From assembly GCF_014042355.1 (NCBI RefSeq), contig NZ_JACEZU010000005.1, forward strand, positions 248,001-312,000: a stretch of 64,000 nt of DNA, written 5' to 3'. Both the position numbers and the translations under genes were made by a program. The notes beneath the pieces were generated by a model. That model was not told where the DNA came from. It ran no database searches and saw only the letters and a list, made by a program, of their open reading frames with translations. Below, piece by piece: positions 7,574 through 16,182 of the stretch (positions are counted from its first letter, which is position 1; each line of letters begins with the position of its first letter). The DNA comes from Rugamonas apoptosis. Lineage in GTDB: Bacteria > Pseudomonadota > Gammaproteobacteria > Burkholderiales > Burkholderiaceae_D.

Positions 7574-9048
7574 CAGAACTGGAAGTACAGGAAATCGCTG
7601 GGGCGATTGAGCGACAGCAGATCCAGCAACGCGATCACGCCGATCACCATGCCCCACGCGCGCGTGGGCGCCCACGCCAGCCGCGAGGGACGACACCCGC
7701 CGCTATCGAGCGCGGGTTTGAAGCGCGCCGTGATCTGCTGCGTGTTCGGGCACAGGAACACCAGGGCGGCGGCCGCGCCCACCGCGCCCCAGGTGTCGAT
7801 GAACTGGCTGCCCCCGCCGCCGTAGAAAGTGATACCCACCCGTTCCATGAGCGGCAGCAGGCCACCGAGGCGGCTGGCGAAGGCATCGGGCAAGGCGATG
7901 CCGTTGGCGCCGCACATGCCCCGCACGAACGCCAGGGCGCCGTGCAGGTCGGGGGCACGGAAGAACACCCACGCGTAGCAGACGGCGATGAAGGTGATCG
8001 CCGTCGCGGTACGGCGTCCCATAGGCAGGCGCAGCGCCGACCATGCGTGGTGCACGGCGAGGTAGATCCCATGCAGACCGCCCCAGATCATGTAGTTCCA
8101 GCCGGCGCCGTGCCACAGACCGCCGAGCAGCATGGTGACCATCAGGTTGACGTAGCGGCGCGCCTTGCCGTGGCGGTTGCCGCCCAGAGGAACGTACAGG
8201 TAATCACGCAGGAAGCGCGACAACGTCATGTGCCAGCAGCGCCAGAATTCGCTGATATTGGCGGCCTGGTAGGGCGAATTGAAATTGAGCGGCAGGCGCA
8301 CGCCGAACAGGCGGGACAGCCCGATCGCCATGTCGGAGTATCCCGAGAAGTCGAAATACAACTGGAAGGCATAGGCCAGCACCCCGCCCCAGGCCACCAG
8401 CAGCGACGGGCTGCCGCCATGATTGAAGACGGCGTTGGCATACGGCGCGATGTTATCGGCGATCAGCACCTTCTTCGCCAGGCCCGCGAAGAAAATGGTG
8501 GCGCCCACAGCGAAATTGAGCGCACGCGGACAGTAGATGCGTGGGTCCGCGAACTGCGGCATCATCTCCTTGTGGTGCAGCACGGGCCCGGCCACGAGGT
8601 GCGGAAAGTAGGTCACGAACAGCAGGTAGTGCGCAAAGCGGCGTTCGCTGGCCTTACCCTGGCAGCTATCGACCAGGAAGGCGATCTGGGTGAAAGTGAA
8701 GAACGAAATCCCGATCGGCAGCACGACGTCCGGCACCGGCAAATGCGCGGATGCGGCGAGGAAACCGGCGTACTTATACCAGCCCAGGGCCAGCAGGTTG
8801 GCCGCCACTCCGGCCGCCAGCCAACGCCGGCTTGGCCTGCGCTGCAACAACGCGCCGAGCCGGTAGTTCAGTATGACGGAGGTCAGCAGCAAGGGCAGGA
8901 AGCGCGGATTCCAGTATCCATAGAAAAACAGCGAAGCGGCGGCCAGCCACCATGCTGCGGCTGTGGGCGAACGTCGCCCCAGCAGGAAGAAGCCGGCCAG
9001 CACGGCCGGCAGGAACAGCAGCAGGAAGGGTTGCGAGTTGAACAACAT
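7573..9048 (-). CDS. MBOAT-family O-acyltransferase, AlgI-like
   Basis: About 491 residues with many membrane helices. MLFNSQPFLLLFLP is the common start of AlgI-type proteins, so 9048 was chosen over an in-frame ATG nine codons upstream; neither has a strong Shine-Dalgarno. The MBOAT hallmark is LGGLWHGAGWNYMIWGGLHG, whose His is the expected catalytic residue, and FNSPYQAANISEFWRCWHMTLSRFLRDYLYVPLGG is the other conserved block (shown here in part by WHMTLSRFLRDY). It moves acyl groups across the inner membrane for polysaccharide acetylation, with the coupled SGNH-like protein as acceptor. No polysaccharide synthesis genes are adjacent. Confidence 0.9.
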   Translation of the reverse strand: MLFNSQPFLLLFLPAVLAGFFLLGRRSPTAAAWWLAAASLFFYGYWNPRFLPLLLTSVILNYRLGALLQRRPSRRWLAAGVAANLLALGWYKYAGFLAASAHLPVPDVVLPIGISFFTFTQIAFLVDSCQGKASERRFAHYLLFVTYFPHLVAGPVLHHKEMMPQFADPRIYCPRALNFAVGATIFFAGLAKKVLIADNIAPYANAVFNHGGSPSLLVAWGGVLAYAFQLYFDFSGYSDMAIGLSRLFGVRLPLNFNSPYQAANISEFWRCWHMTLSRFLRDYLYVPLGGNRHGKARRYVNLMVTMLLGGLWHGAGWNYMIWGGLHGIYLAVHHAWSALRLPMGRRTATAITFIAVCYAWVFFRAPDLHGALAFVRGMCGANGIALPDAFASRLGGLLPLMERVGITFYGGGGSQFIDTWGAVGAAAALVFLCPNTQQITARFKPALDSGGCRPSRLAWAPTRAWGMVIGVIALLDLLSLNRPSDFLYFQF

Positions 9049-9140
9049 GGCTGGCGCGCCGACGGAAAAGCCCATCGTATGACGGGCCGCGCCAAGCGGT
9101 CCTGTGCCAGATCATGCCGTGTAACCAGCAAATTCAGCAA

Positions 9141-9344
9141 GTCGGTGTCAGGTCTGTCATTCGGACAATCGTCGCGTTTCTTTGATTTTTCTCATCGTGG
9201 CATACTTTTTCTGCTATTAGAAAAGGTAGCTCCAGTGAGAGACCATCTACCACATGCGATTACGAGGCCGTTTGATTGACCTCAAGGGTGCTAGCTTGCT
9301 GTCCGAATGACAGACCTGACACCGACCGTCTGACACCGACCGTC
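9141..9344. repeat. Inverted-repeat element of about 200 bp, MITE- or REP-like
   Basis: Arms at 9141-9167 and 9300-9326 are perfect 27-bp inverted copies (GTCGGTGTCAGGTCTGTCAT at the left). The right arm is extended by a perfect tandem duplication of TGACACCGACCGTC (9317-9330, 9331-9344). The 132-bp centre is AT-richer than its surroundings and codes for nothing obvious. It occupies the 447-bp gap between the MBOAT gene and the chemoreceptor. No transposase is encoded. The remainder of the gap (9345-9495) shows no gene. Confidence 0.7.
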
Positions 9345-9495
9345 GAGTCCATTTGACCACGCCGCATCACCCTGCCCGCCCCGTGCGGGCTTTCTTACGC
9401 CGGTACGCACCGATGTGCCATCGTTTCGGCCAGTTGGACAAGATGATCGCGTCCGGCGGCAAAGGGCGCTAGCGCCCCCTTGGCCAGGCCGCGCG

Positions 9496-11238
9496 TCAGA
9501 ACTCTTCCCAGTCGCCATCCGTCTGCTTGCTGTTCGCCACAGCCTTGGCGCGTACGGGCGACGGCGCCGCCTTGGCCACCACGCGTGGCGCGGCAGCCTT
9601 CAGCGCCTTCACCGGCGCGGGCCGGGCGACGTGCGTTGGCCGTGGCGCGGCCGAACGGGCCGGGGCCATGCCGTCCAGCTTGAACACACTGACCACCTGG
9701 GCCAGCGAACCGGCCTGCTCCTGCAGTGACGTGGCGGCCGCCGATGCCTGCTCCACCAGCGCCACGTTCTGCTGGGTGATGGCGTCCATCTGGCCGATGT
9801 CGGCATTGATCTGGTCCAGCCCCGCCGTCTGCTCCTGGCTGGCCTGGGTGATTTCGCCCATGATGTCGGCCACGCGCTGGATGCTGGTGACCACTTCCTG
9901 CATCGTGGCCCCGGCCTCGTCCACCAGGCGTGCACCGGTGCCCACTTTTTCCACCGAGTCGCCGATCAGCTCCTTGATCTCCTTGGCCGCGCCGGCGCTG
10001 CGCTGGGCCAGGTTGCGCACCTCGGACGCCACCACGGCGAAGCCCCGTCCCTGCTCGCCCGCCCGCGCCGCTTCCACCGCCGCATTCAGGGCCAGGATAT
10101 TGGTCTGGAACGCGATGCCGTCGATCACGCCGATGATGTCGACGATCTTGCGCGACGAATCGTTGATCGAACCCATGGTCTGCACCACTTCGCTCACCAC
10201 GGTGCCGCCCTTGACGGCCACCGCCGACGCCGACTGCGCCAACTGGTTGGCCTGGCGCGCGTTGTCGGCATTCTGGCGCACGGTACCCGTCAGTTCCTCC
10301 ATGGCCTGCGCGGTCCGGTCCAGCGAACTGGCTTGCTCGCCGGTGCGGCCCGACAGGTCCATATTGCCGGCCGCGATCTGGCCCGACGCGCTGGCGATGG
10401 TGTCGGTGCTGCCGCGCACCTCATGCACGATGCTGGCCAGGTTGCCCTTCATGCGGTCCAGCGCCGTCAGCAAGGCGCCGATTTCATTATGGCTGTGCGA
10501 TTCGATGCGGCCCGTCAGGTCGCCGTCCGCCACCCGGGTGGCGATGGCCATGGCCTGCTCCAGCGGCGCGGAAATGGCGCGCAGCAGGGCCATGCCGACG
10601 GCGGCGCCCACCAGCAACCCCACCGCCAGCACGGCCACCATGGTCCAGGTGGTCGACGCCAGGCTGGCGCCGACCGCTGCGTCGTTGGCCTTGGCCTTGG
10701 ACACGGCATACTCGGTCAGTACCTTGAGCGCCACATCGCCCTTGCGGTAGGACGGATTGATCTTCTTGATCAGGATGGCCTCCGCTTCATCCCACTGGTC
10801 GCCCTTGATGGCGGCGCCGGCCGCCTTGATAGCCTCCAGGCCCAGGCCCGCGCTGTCGGCGTACCACTGTTCGGCCAGGCGCTTCTCCTCCGGCGCGCTG
10901 ATGCCGGCCAGGTAAGCGTCCCAGCGCTTGGCCGTACGGTCGGCGAAGGTGGCGATCAAGTCGAAGTGCACCGTCAACGGATGGTCATGCAGCTTGGCCC
11001 AGGCCAGCTCCGGGTTGTGCTGCAACGCTTGCAGGATCTGGCTGCGGCTCTGTTCCATGTCCAGCCGCATGGCGTTCAGTTCGGTACTGTTCTGCTGGTC
11101 GCGCAGCGTCACCTGCTGGACCAGGCCGACAGAATGGCCGGCGCCGTAAATGCCCATCAGCCCGTTAGCCAGCATCAGGGCCAGCAAGACCGCCAGCGCG
11201 ACGATCACCAGCGTCCTGATTTTGAGATTCGTAAACAT
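9496..11238 (-). CDS. Methyl-accepting chemotaxis protein with CheR-tether tail
   Basis: 580 residues. Membrane helix at about 9-30, a four-helix-bundle type periplasmic domain to about residue 185, second membrane helix ([20 protein letters not shown]), a HAMP domain, and a cytoplasmic signalling domain whose hairpin tip reads [33 protein letters not shown] in family style (core [12 protein letters not shown]). Gln/Glu pairs flanking the tip are likely methylation sites. The tail is an Ala/Pro/Lys linker ending in DWEEF, matching the xWxxF pentapeptide that docks CheR/CheB in E. coli Tar/Tsr. It signals to CheA/CheW; the ligand is unknown. No che genes are nearby. Confidence 0.95.
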   Translation of the reverse strand: MFTNLKIRTLVIVALAVLLALMLANGLMGIYGAGHSVGLVQQVTLRDQQNSTELNAMRLDMEQSRSQILQALQHNPELAWAKLHDHPLTVHFDLIATFADRTAKRWDAYLAGISAPEEKRLAEQWYADSAGLGLEAIKAAGAAIKGDQWDEAEAILIKKINPSYRKGDVALKVLTEYAVSKAKANDAAVGASLASTTWTMVAVLAVGLLVGAAVGMALLRAISAPLEQAMAIATRVADGDLTGRIESHSHNEIGALLTALDRMKGNLASIVHEVRGSTDTIASASGQIAAGNMDLSGRTGEQASSLDRTAQAMEELTGTVRQNADNARQANQLAQSASAVAVKGGTVVSEVVQTMGSINDSSRKIVDIIGVIDGIAFQTNILALNAAVEAARAGEQGRGFAVVASEVRNLAQRSAGAAKEIKELIGDSVEKVGTGARLVDEAGATMQEVVTSIQRVADIMGEITQASQEQTAGLDQINADIGQMDAITQQNVALVEQASAAATSLQEQAGSLAQVVSVFKLDGMAPARSAAPRPTHVARPAPVKALKAAAPRVVAKAAPSPVRAKAVANSKQTDGDWEEF

Positions 11239-11533
11239 GTCTACTCCCTAGGTATTGTTCTTGGATGCTTGCCTTGCCCGGCGGTTGTTAAATTTCCAAC
11301 TAGGAATCACTAACAATTCCCTCGTACAATACGCAAAAAATCAAAGATGAAACTCACACATTTTCACACTGGAATGATTGATCTAAATATCATCTTGAAA
11401 GCGACGACGGCGCCGCCCGGCGGGCGCTGAATTCGACGATAATGTGGCCACGCCGCGGCGCGCCACAAAAGCAACGGCATGGCGCGCCCGAACCCGGCCG
11501 CGCCGGCCACGCACCGACTACTAGCACCAGAAC
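11239..11533. other. 295-bp gap between chemoreceptor and folA
   Basis: Divergent genes flank it. The part next to the chemoreceptor (11287-11400) is AT-rich and should hold its promoter; I could not find a clear flagellar sigma-28 motif. The part next to folA is GC-rich. No gene, repeat or hairpin of note was seen. Confidence 0.5.
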
Positions 11534-12022
11534 ATGAGCCAACTGAACATCATCGTCGCCATGGATGCCCAGCGCGGCATCGGCATCGCCAACACCCTGC
11601 CCTGGCGTTTGCCGGAAGACCTGGCCCATTTCAAGCGCCTCACGACGGGTCACCCCATCCTGATGGGACGCAAAACGTTTGAATCCATCGGCCGTCCCCT
11701 GCCGGGCCGGCGCAACATCGTCATCACCCGCAACGGCGACTGGCGCCACGACGGCGTGGAAACGGCCGCTTCACTGGAGGCCGCCGTTGCTTTAGTGCAA
11801 GATGCACCGGCTTACATCATAGGCGGCGCCGAGATTTACGGACAGGCCCTGGCGCTGGCCGATCAACTTGATCTGACCTGCATCAACCAGACCTTCGCCT
11901 GCGACGCCTTCTTCCCCGCCATCGCGCAGGATGCATGGGTCGAAACGGCCCGCGAGGCGCACGTATCGGCCACCGGCCTGGAATACGCGTTCGTCACACT
12001 GCGCCGTCGGGCCGCTCCATAA
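11534..12022 (+). CDS. folA: Dihydrofolate reductase
   Basis: 162 residues, the usual length. Reduces dihydrofolate with NADPH to regenerate tetrahydrofolate, closing the cycle with thymidylate synthase. Signs: IVAMDAQRGIG, LPWRLPEDLAHFK with the substrate-binding acid Asp29, the NADPH-binding GRKTFESIGRPLPGR segment, and IIGGAEIY. It stands alone, with the DUF4337 gene 43 bases downstream on the same strand. Confidence 0.97.
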   Translation: MSQLNIIVAMDAQRGIGIANTLPWRLPEDLAHFKRLTTGHPILMGRKTFESIGRPLPGRRNIVITRNGDWRHDGVETAASLEAAVALVQDAPAYIIGGAEIYGQALALADQLDLTCINQTFACDAFFPAIAQDAWVETAREAHVSATGLEYAFVTLRRRAAP

Positions 12023-12065
12023 CCCATCCTGTTCAGCTCCATACTTTTAGAGGAAACATACAACC

Positions 12066-12686
12066 ATGTCAGGTCACGGATTTCACGTACACGGCCCGCA
12101 CGATCACGCGGTGGAACACGCAGCCCACGGCGGCGACAGTTTTTCCAACAACATCGCCGTCATGACGGCCATCCTGGCCACCGTGGGAGCCATGTTCGGC
12201 TACCAGGGCGGCGCCACCCAGAACGACGCGGCCCTGTTCAAGAACAATGCCGCCATCGACAAGACCCAGGCTGCCAACAGCTGGAACTACTACCAGGCCA
12301 AGTCGAACAAGCAAAACCTGGCCGAACTGGCCATGACGCTGCCCGGCGTGGACGTGGAACGCTACAAGTCGGAAGTGGCGCGCTACAAGTCGGAAAAGGA
12401 AGACATCAAGAAGGAAGCGGAAAAGTGGGAGGAGTCGTCCAAGGAATGGAACCACAAGTCCGATGAAGCCATGCACGCCCACCACCAGTGGGCGCTGGCC
12501 ACCACGGCCGAGCAGATCGCCATTTCGCTGGCCGCCATCACTTTGTTAACAAGGAAGAAATGGTTGCAGGCGGCCGCCTACGGCGTGGCCGGGGTTGGCC
12601 TGGCGCTGGGCGCGTTCGCCTGGCTGCATGTGGACCCGCTGGGCGCGATGATGCTCAAGCTGGGCGGCGCCGCCGCCGGCCACTGA
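12066..12686 (+). CDS. DUF4337 family protein
   Basis: 206 residues. A His-rich N-terminus (HGFHVHGPHDHAVEHAAHGG) leads to a membrane helix at about residues 29-47, a soluble charged coiled coil (EVARYKSEKEDIKKEAEKWE), and one or two membrane helices near the C-terminus (ISLAAITLL, AAAYGVAGVGLALGAFAWL). The layout of a membrane-tethered helical domain fits DUF4337, of unknown function. AGAGGAAA is its Shine-Dalgarno. It may share folA's transcript. Confidence 0.85.
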   Translation: MSGHGFHVHGPHDHAVEHAAHGGDSFSNNIAVMTAILATVGAMFGYQGGATQNDAALFKNNAAIDKTQAANSWNYYQAKSNKQNLAELAMTLPGVDVERYKSEVARYKSEKEDIKKEAEKWEESSKEWNHKSDEAMHAHHQWALATTAEQIAISLAAITLLTRKKWLQAAAYGVAGVGLALGAFAWLHVDPLGAMMLKLGGAAAGH

Positions 12687-12805
12687 CAGGAAGCGGGCAG
12701 ATCGCGGAAAAAGGGCTAATTTTTTCACCACGATGCCCCCATTTCTGCGAGAATCCCGTTCTTATTTTTTTTCCGCGTCCTGATCCAACACCATGGGCGC
12801 CCAGC

Positions 12806-12843
12806 CCGCCCCTGTACAACAGTCAGGGGCGGTCTTCTTTTTT
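12806..12843 (+). terminator. Terminator-like hairpin in the leader of the decarboxylase gene
   Basis: A 9-bp perfect stem (CCGCCCCTG at 12806-12814, CAGGGGCGG at 12824-12832) with a 9-base loop is followed by TCTTCTTTTTT. It ends just before the GGAGA Shine-Dalgarno at 12844. It could end transcription from folA/DUF4337, or act as an attenuator if the decarboxylase promoter lies upstream (an AT-rich tract at 12719-12775). A short in-frame open frame from ATG 12793 reads through it. Confidence 0.7.
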
Positions 12844-12852
12844 GGAGACAGC

Positions 12853-15105
12853 ATGAAATTTCGTTTCCCCATCGTCATTATTGACGAGGATTTCCGTTCC
12901 GAGAACACGTCCGGCCTGGGTATTCGCGCCCTGGCCGATGCGATGGAAAAAGAAGGCATGGAAGTGCTGGGCGTGACCAGCTACGGCGACCTGTCGCAAT
13001 TCGCGCAACAGCAATCGCGCGCCTCGGCCTTCGTGCTGTCGATCGACGACGAGGAATTCGGCGGCGGCTCGGTGGAGGAAACCGACCACGCGCTGAAATC
13101 GCTGCGCGCCTTCGTCGAGGAAATCCGCTACAAGAACGCCGACATCCCGATCTACCTGTACGGCGAAACGCGCACCTCGCGCCACATCCCCAACGATATC
13201 CTGCGCGAGCTGCACGGCTTCATCCACATGTTCGAGGACACGCCGGAGTTCGTGGCGCGCCACATCATCCGCGAAGCGAAGTCCTACCTAGACGGCCTGT
13301 CGCCGCCGTTCTTCCGCGCCCTCGTGCATTACGCCAACGACGGTTCCTACTCCTGGCACTGCCCCGGCCACTCGGGTGGCGTGGCGTTCCTGAAGTCGCC
13401 CATCGGCCAGATGTTCCACCAGTTTTTCGGTGAGAACATGCTGCGCGCGGACGTCTGCAACGCCGTGGAGGAACTGGGCCAGCTGCTGGACCACACCGGC
13501 CCCGTGGCCGCGTCCGAGCGCAACGCCGCGCGCATCTTCAATGCCGACCATTGCTACTTCGTCACCAACGGCACCTCGACGTCGAACAAGATGGTGTGGC
13601 ACTCCACCGTCGCCCCCGGCGACATCGTGGTGGTGGACCGCAACTGCCACAAGTCCATCCTGCACTCGATCATCATGTGCGGCGCGATTCCCGTGTTCCT
13701 GATGCCGACCCGTAACCATCTGGGCATCATCGGCCCGATTCCGCTGGAAGAGTTCACGCCCGAGAGCATCGCCCGCAAGATCGAAGCCAACCCGTTCGCG
13801 CGCGAAGCGGCCAACAAGAAGCCCCGTATCCTCACCATCACCCAGTCCACCTACGACGGCGTGATCTACAACGTGGAAACGCTGCGCGAAATGTTGGACG
13901 GTAAGATCGACACCCTGCACTTCGACGAAGCGTGGCTGCCGCACGCCACCTTCCACGACTTCTACAAGAACATGCACGCGATCGGCAAGGACCGTCCGCG
14001 CGCCAAGGAGTCGATGATCTTCTCGACCCAGTCCACCCACAAGCTGCTGGCCGGCCTGTCGCAGGCTTCGCAAGTACTGGTGCGCGAATCGGAATCGGTC
14101 AAGCTGGACCGGGATGCCTTCAACGAGGCTTACCTGATGCACACCTCGACTTCGCCGCAATATTCCATCATCGCCTCGTGCGACGTGGCCGCGGCCATGA
14201 TGGAAGCGCCTGGCGGCACCGCGCTGGTGGAGGAATCGATCATCGAGGCGCTGGACTTCCGCCGCGCCATGAAGAAGATCGATGAGGAATGGGGCAAGGA
14301 CTGGTGGTTCAAGGTGTGGGGTCCGGACGACTTCGCGGAAGACGGCATCGGCACGCGCGAGGACTGGATCATCCGCGCCGACGACGACTGGCATGGCTTC
14401 GGCAAGCTGGCGCCGGGATTCAACATGCTCGACCCGATCAAGGCCACCATCGTCAACCCCGGCCTGTCGCTGGACGGCACGTTCGCCGAGACGGGCATCC
14501 CCGCCTCCATCGTCACCAAGTACCTGGCCGAGCATGGCGTGATCATCGAGAAGTGCGGCCTGTACTCGTTCTTCATCATGTTCACCATCGGCATCACCAA
14601 GGGCCGCTGGAACACGCTGCTGACGGCGCTGCAGCAATTCAAGGACGACTACGACAAGAACCAGCCGATGTGGCGCATCCTGCCGGAGTTCGCGGCCGCC
14701 AATCCGGTCTACGAGAAGATGGGCCTGCGCGACCTGTGCCAGCAGATCCACAACTTCTACAAGGCCTACGACGTGGCGCGCCTGACGACGGAGATGTACC
14801 TGTCGGACATGATCCCGGCCATGAAGCCGTCGGATGCTTTCGCCAAGATGGCGCACCGCGAAATCGAGCGCGTGGCGATCGACGAACTGGAAGGCCGCAT
14901 CACGTCCATCCTGTTGACGCCTTACCCACCGGGCATCCCGCTGCTGATTCCGGGCGAGCGTTTCAACAAGACCATCGTCGACTACCTGCGCTTCGCGCGC
15001 GACTTCAACGAGCGCTTCCCCGGCTTCGAGACGGACGTGCACGGCCTGGTCAAGCGCGAAGTGGACGGCAAGCGCGGCTACTTCGTCGACTGCGTCAAAC
15101 AGTAA
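12853..15105 (+). CDS. Arginine/lysine/ornithine decarboxylase, PLP fold type I
   Basis: 750 residues, close in size to inducible arginine decarboxylase AdiA (about 755). N-terminal response-regulator-like wing domain (IVIIDEDFRSENTSGLG, residues 1-140), then the PLP domain: SWHCPGHSGG, HFDEAW, and the Schiff-base Lys397 in STQSTHKLLAGLSQAS. TSTSPQYSIIASCDVAAAMM also fits the family. Decarboxylates a basic amino acid, consuming a proton, in acid resistance or polyamine supply; arginine is slightly favoured by likeness. Start at 12853 has GGAGA 5 bases upstream. No antiporter gene is adjacent, unlike the E. coli adi and cad operons. Confidence 0.93.
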   Translation: MKFRFPIVIIDEDFRSENTSGLGIRALADAMEKEGMEVLGVTSYGDLSQFAQQQSRASAFVLSIDDEEFGGGSVEETDHALKSLRAFVEEIRYKNADIPIYLYGETRTSRHIPNDILRELHGFIHMFEDTPEFVARHIIREAKSYLDGLSPPFFRALVHYANDGSYSWHCPGHSGGVAFLKSPIGQMFHQFFGENMLRADVCNAVEELGQLLDHTGPVAASERNAARIFNADHCYFVTNGTSTSNKMVWHSTVAPGDIVVVDRNCHKSILHSIIMCGAIPVFLMPTRNHLGIIGPIPLEEFTPESIARKIEANPFAREAANKKPRILTITQSTYDGVIYNVETLREMLDGKIDTLHFDEAWLPHATFHDFYKNMHAIGKDRPRAKESMIFSTQSTHKLLAGLSQASQVLVRESESVKLDRDAFNEAYLMHTSTSPQYSIIASCDVAAAMMEAPGGTALVEESIIEALDFRRAMKKIDEEWGKDWWFKVWGPDDFAEDGIGTREDWIIRADDDWHGFGKLAPGFNMLDPIKATIVNPGLSLDGTFAETGIPASIVTKYLAEHGVIIEKCGLYSFFIMFTIGITKGRWNTLLTALQQFKDDYDKNQPMWRILPEFAAANPVYEKMGLRDLCQQIHNFYKAYDVARLTTEMYLSDMIPAMKPSDAFAKMAHREIERVAIDELEGRITSILLTPYPPGIPLLIPGERFNKTIVDYLRFARDFNERFPGFETDVHGLVKREVDGKRGYFVDCVKQ

Positions 15106-15126
15106 GCCGCCCACCGGGATGACTAG

Positions 15127-15168
15127 TCGGGGAGGTAACACGGTTTTCGCGCCGTGTTACCTCCCCGA
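15127..15168 (+). terminator. Strong Rho-independent terminator of the decarboxylase gene
   Basis: A 17-bp perfect stem (TCGGGGAGGTAACACGG and its complement) with an 8-base loop is followed by TTTTCTTT on the plus strand. It begins 22 bases after the decarboxylase stop and may also stop the convergent dioxygenase transcript, though the minus side lacks a U tract. Confidence 0.92.
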
Positions 15169-15251
15169 TTTTCTTTGCACCAACGCCACCAGCCGCGGCA
15201 TGCATGCGGCGCGTTGCCGCATGCCTGTGTGGCCGTTCGGCCGGAACGGCG

Positions 15252-16172
15252 TCAGACGCCCACGCCCACCGTCAGCGTGACGACATAGCCATCCGTCGCA
15301 TTGCCCGTCACCGCCACCATCTGCAAGGAGGTGCCGTCGCTGAACACGTTGTCGGTAGCATAGCTGATCTGGGCCAGGTTACGCACGCTGGTATTGTAGC
15401 CGGTGCTCGCATAGACCTCGTTCAAGGTCGCCATCGGGAAAGTGAACTGGGACGTCTTGACCCGGTTTGCCGCGCTCACGCTCTTCGCCAGCGATGGATA
15501 GACTTCGAAATGCACGTGTGGCATGCGCCCCGCGTAGCAGCCGGGGAAGACGGTGCTGAAGGTGACGGTGCCGGTGCTGTCCGCCTCCTGCACGCCGCGC
15601 AGGTAGTTCTGGTCCGTCACGCCGCTGGAATAGAGCGAGTAGTTGCCGTCCCGGTCGCAGTGCCACAGGTAGACGGCATAACCCGGCAAGGCCGCGCAGC
15701 TGCCGTTGGCGTTCACGATCTGCAGCTTGATGGTCAGCGGCACGCCGGCAGCCACGCCGGTCGCGCCATTGAAACTGCTGCGGATATCGCTGCGAACCAC
15801 ACCCGACAGGTTGAGCACACTGGTGGTGCCGCTGCCGGTGCCGTTGCTGTTGGTGCCGTCGGCCGGGTATGGGCCACCCGTCTCCTCCGGTATGACGGCG
15901 CAGGAGCCGGCCGATCCTGTGCCGGTAGTGCCGCCCGTGCTGCCGCTCGTGCTGCCACTGGAGCTCCCGCTGGTGCCGGACGACGTACCCGTGCCGGTGC
16001 TGGTCGTGCTGCTGTCCGTCGTGGACGAGCCCCCGCCACAGCCCAGCACCGGCAGCGCCGACGCGCCAGCCAGCAGCCACCGCAGCGACTGGCGCCGGCT
16101 GGCCTGCATCCCCATCATGGCGGCCAGGTCCTCCGCCAGACTGTGGCCGTGTGCCTCGTGATTTGCCTCCAT
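15252..16172 (-). CDS. Intradiol ring-cleavage dioxygenase-like lipoprotein (Tat signal)
   Basis: 306 residues. The N-terminus has a twin-arginine motif SRRQSLRWLL (Arg26-Arg27) and a lipobox VLGC (Cys45), then a Ser/Thr/Gly-only linker to about residue 88. The catalytic domain carries the iron ligands expected in protocatechuate-dioxygenase-type folds: Tyr in CDRDGNYSLY, Tyr in FPGCYAGRMP, and the two His of HVHFEVYP. So it should be a folded Fe(III) protein exported by Tat and lipid-anchored. Its substrate is not evident and no aromatic catabolism gene is near. It is the third gene of the Spy-like operon, 10 bases after the second, with AAGGA upstream. Confidence 0.87.
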   Translation of the reverse strand: MEANHEAHGHSLAEDLAAMMGMQASRRQSLRWLLAGASALPVLGCGGGSSTTDSSTTSTGTGTSSGTSGSSSGSTSGSTGGTTGTGSAGSCAVIPEETGGPYPADGTNSNGTGSGTTSVLNLSGVVRSDIRSSFNGATGVAAGVPLTIKLQIVNANGSCAALPGYAVYLWHCDRDGNYSLYSSGVTDQNYLRGVQEADSTGTVTFSTVFPGCYAGRMPHVHFEVYPSLAKSVSAANRVKTSQFTFPMATLNEVYASTGYNTSVRNLAQISYATDNVFSDGTSLQMVAVTGNATDGYVVTLTVGVGV

Positions 16173-16182
16173 TGTCCGGTCC

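Noticed and set aside
11239..11400. Flagellar sigma-28 promoter for the chemoreceptor
   Set aside because: No TAAA-N15-GCCGATAA-like sequence could be found on the minus strand.
13288..15141. A 617-codon open frame antisense to the decarboxylase
   Set aside because: Same reason: shadow of a GC-rich gene.
15252..16172. Naming as protocatechuate dioxygenase
   Set aside because: Exported lipoprotein with no catabolic neighbours; only the fold and iron ligands are supported.
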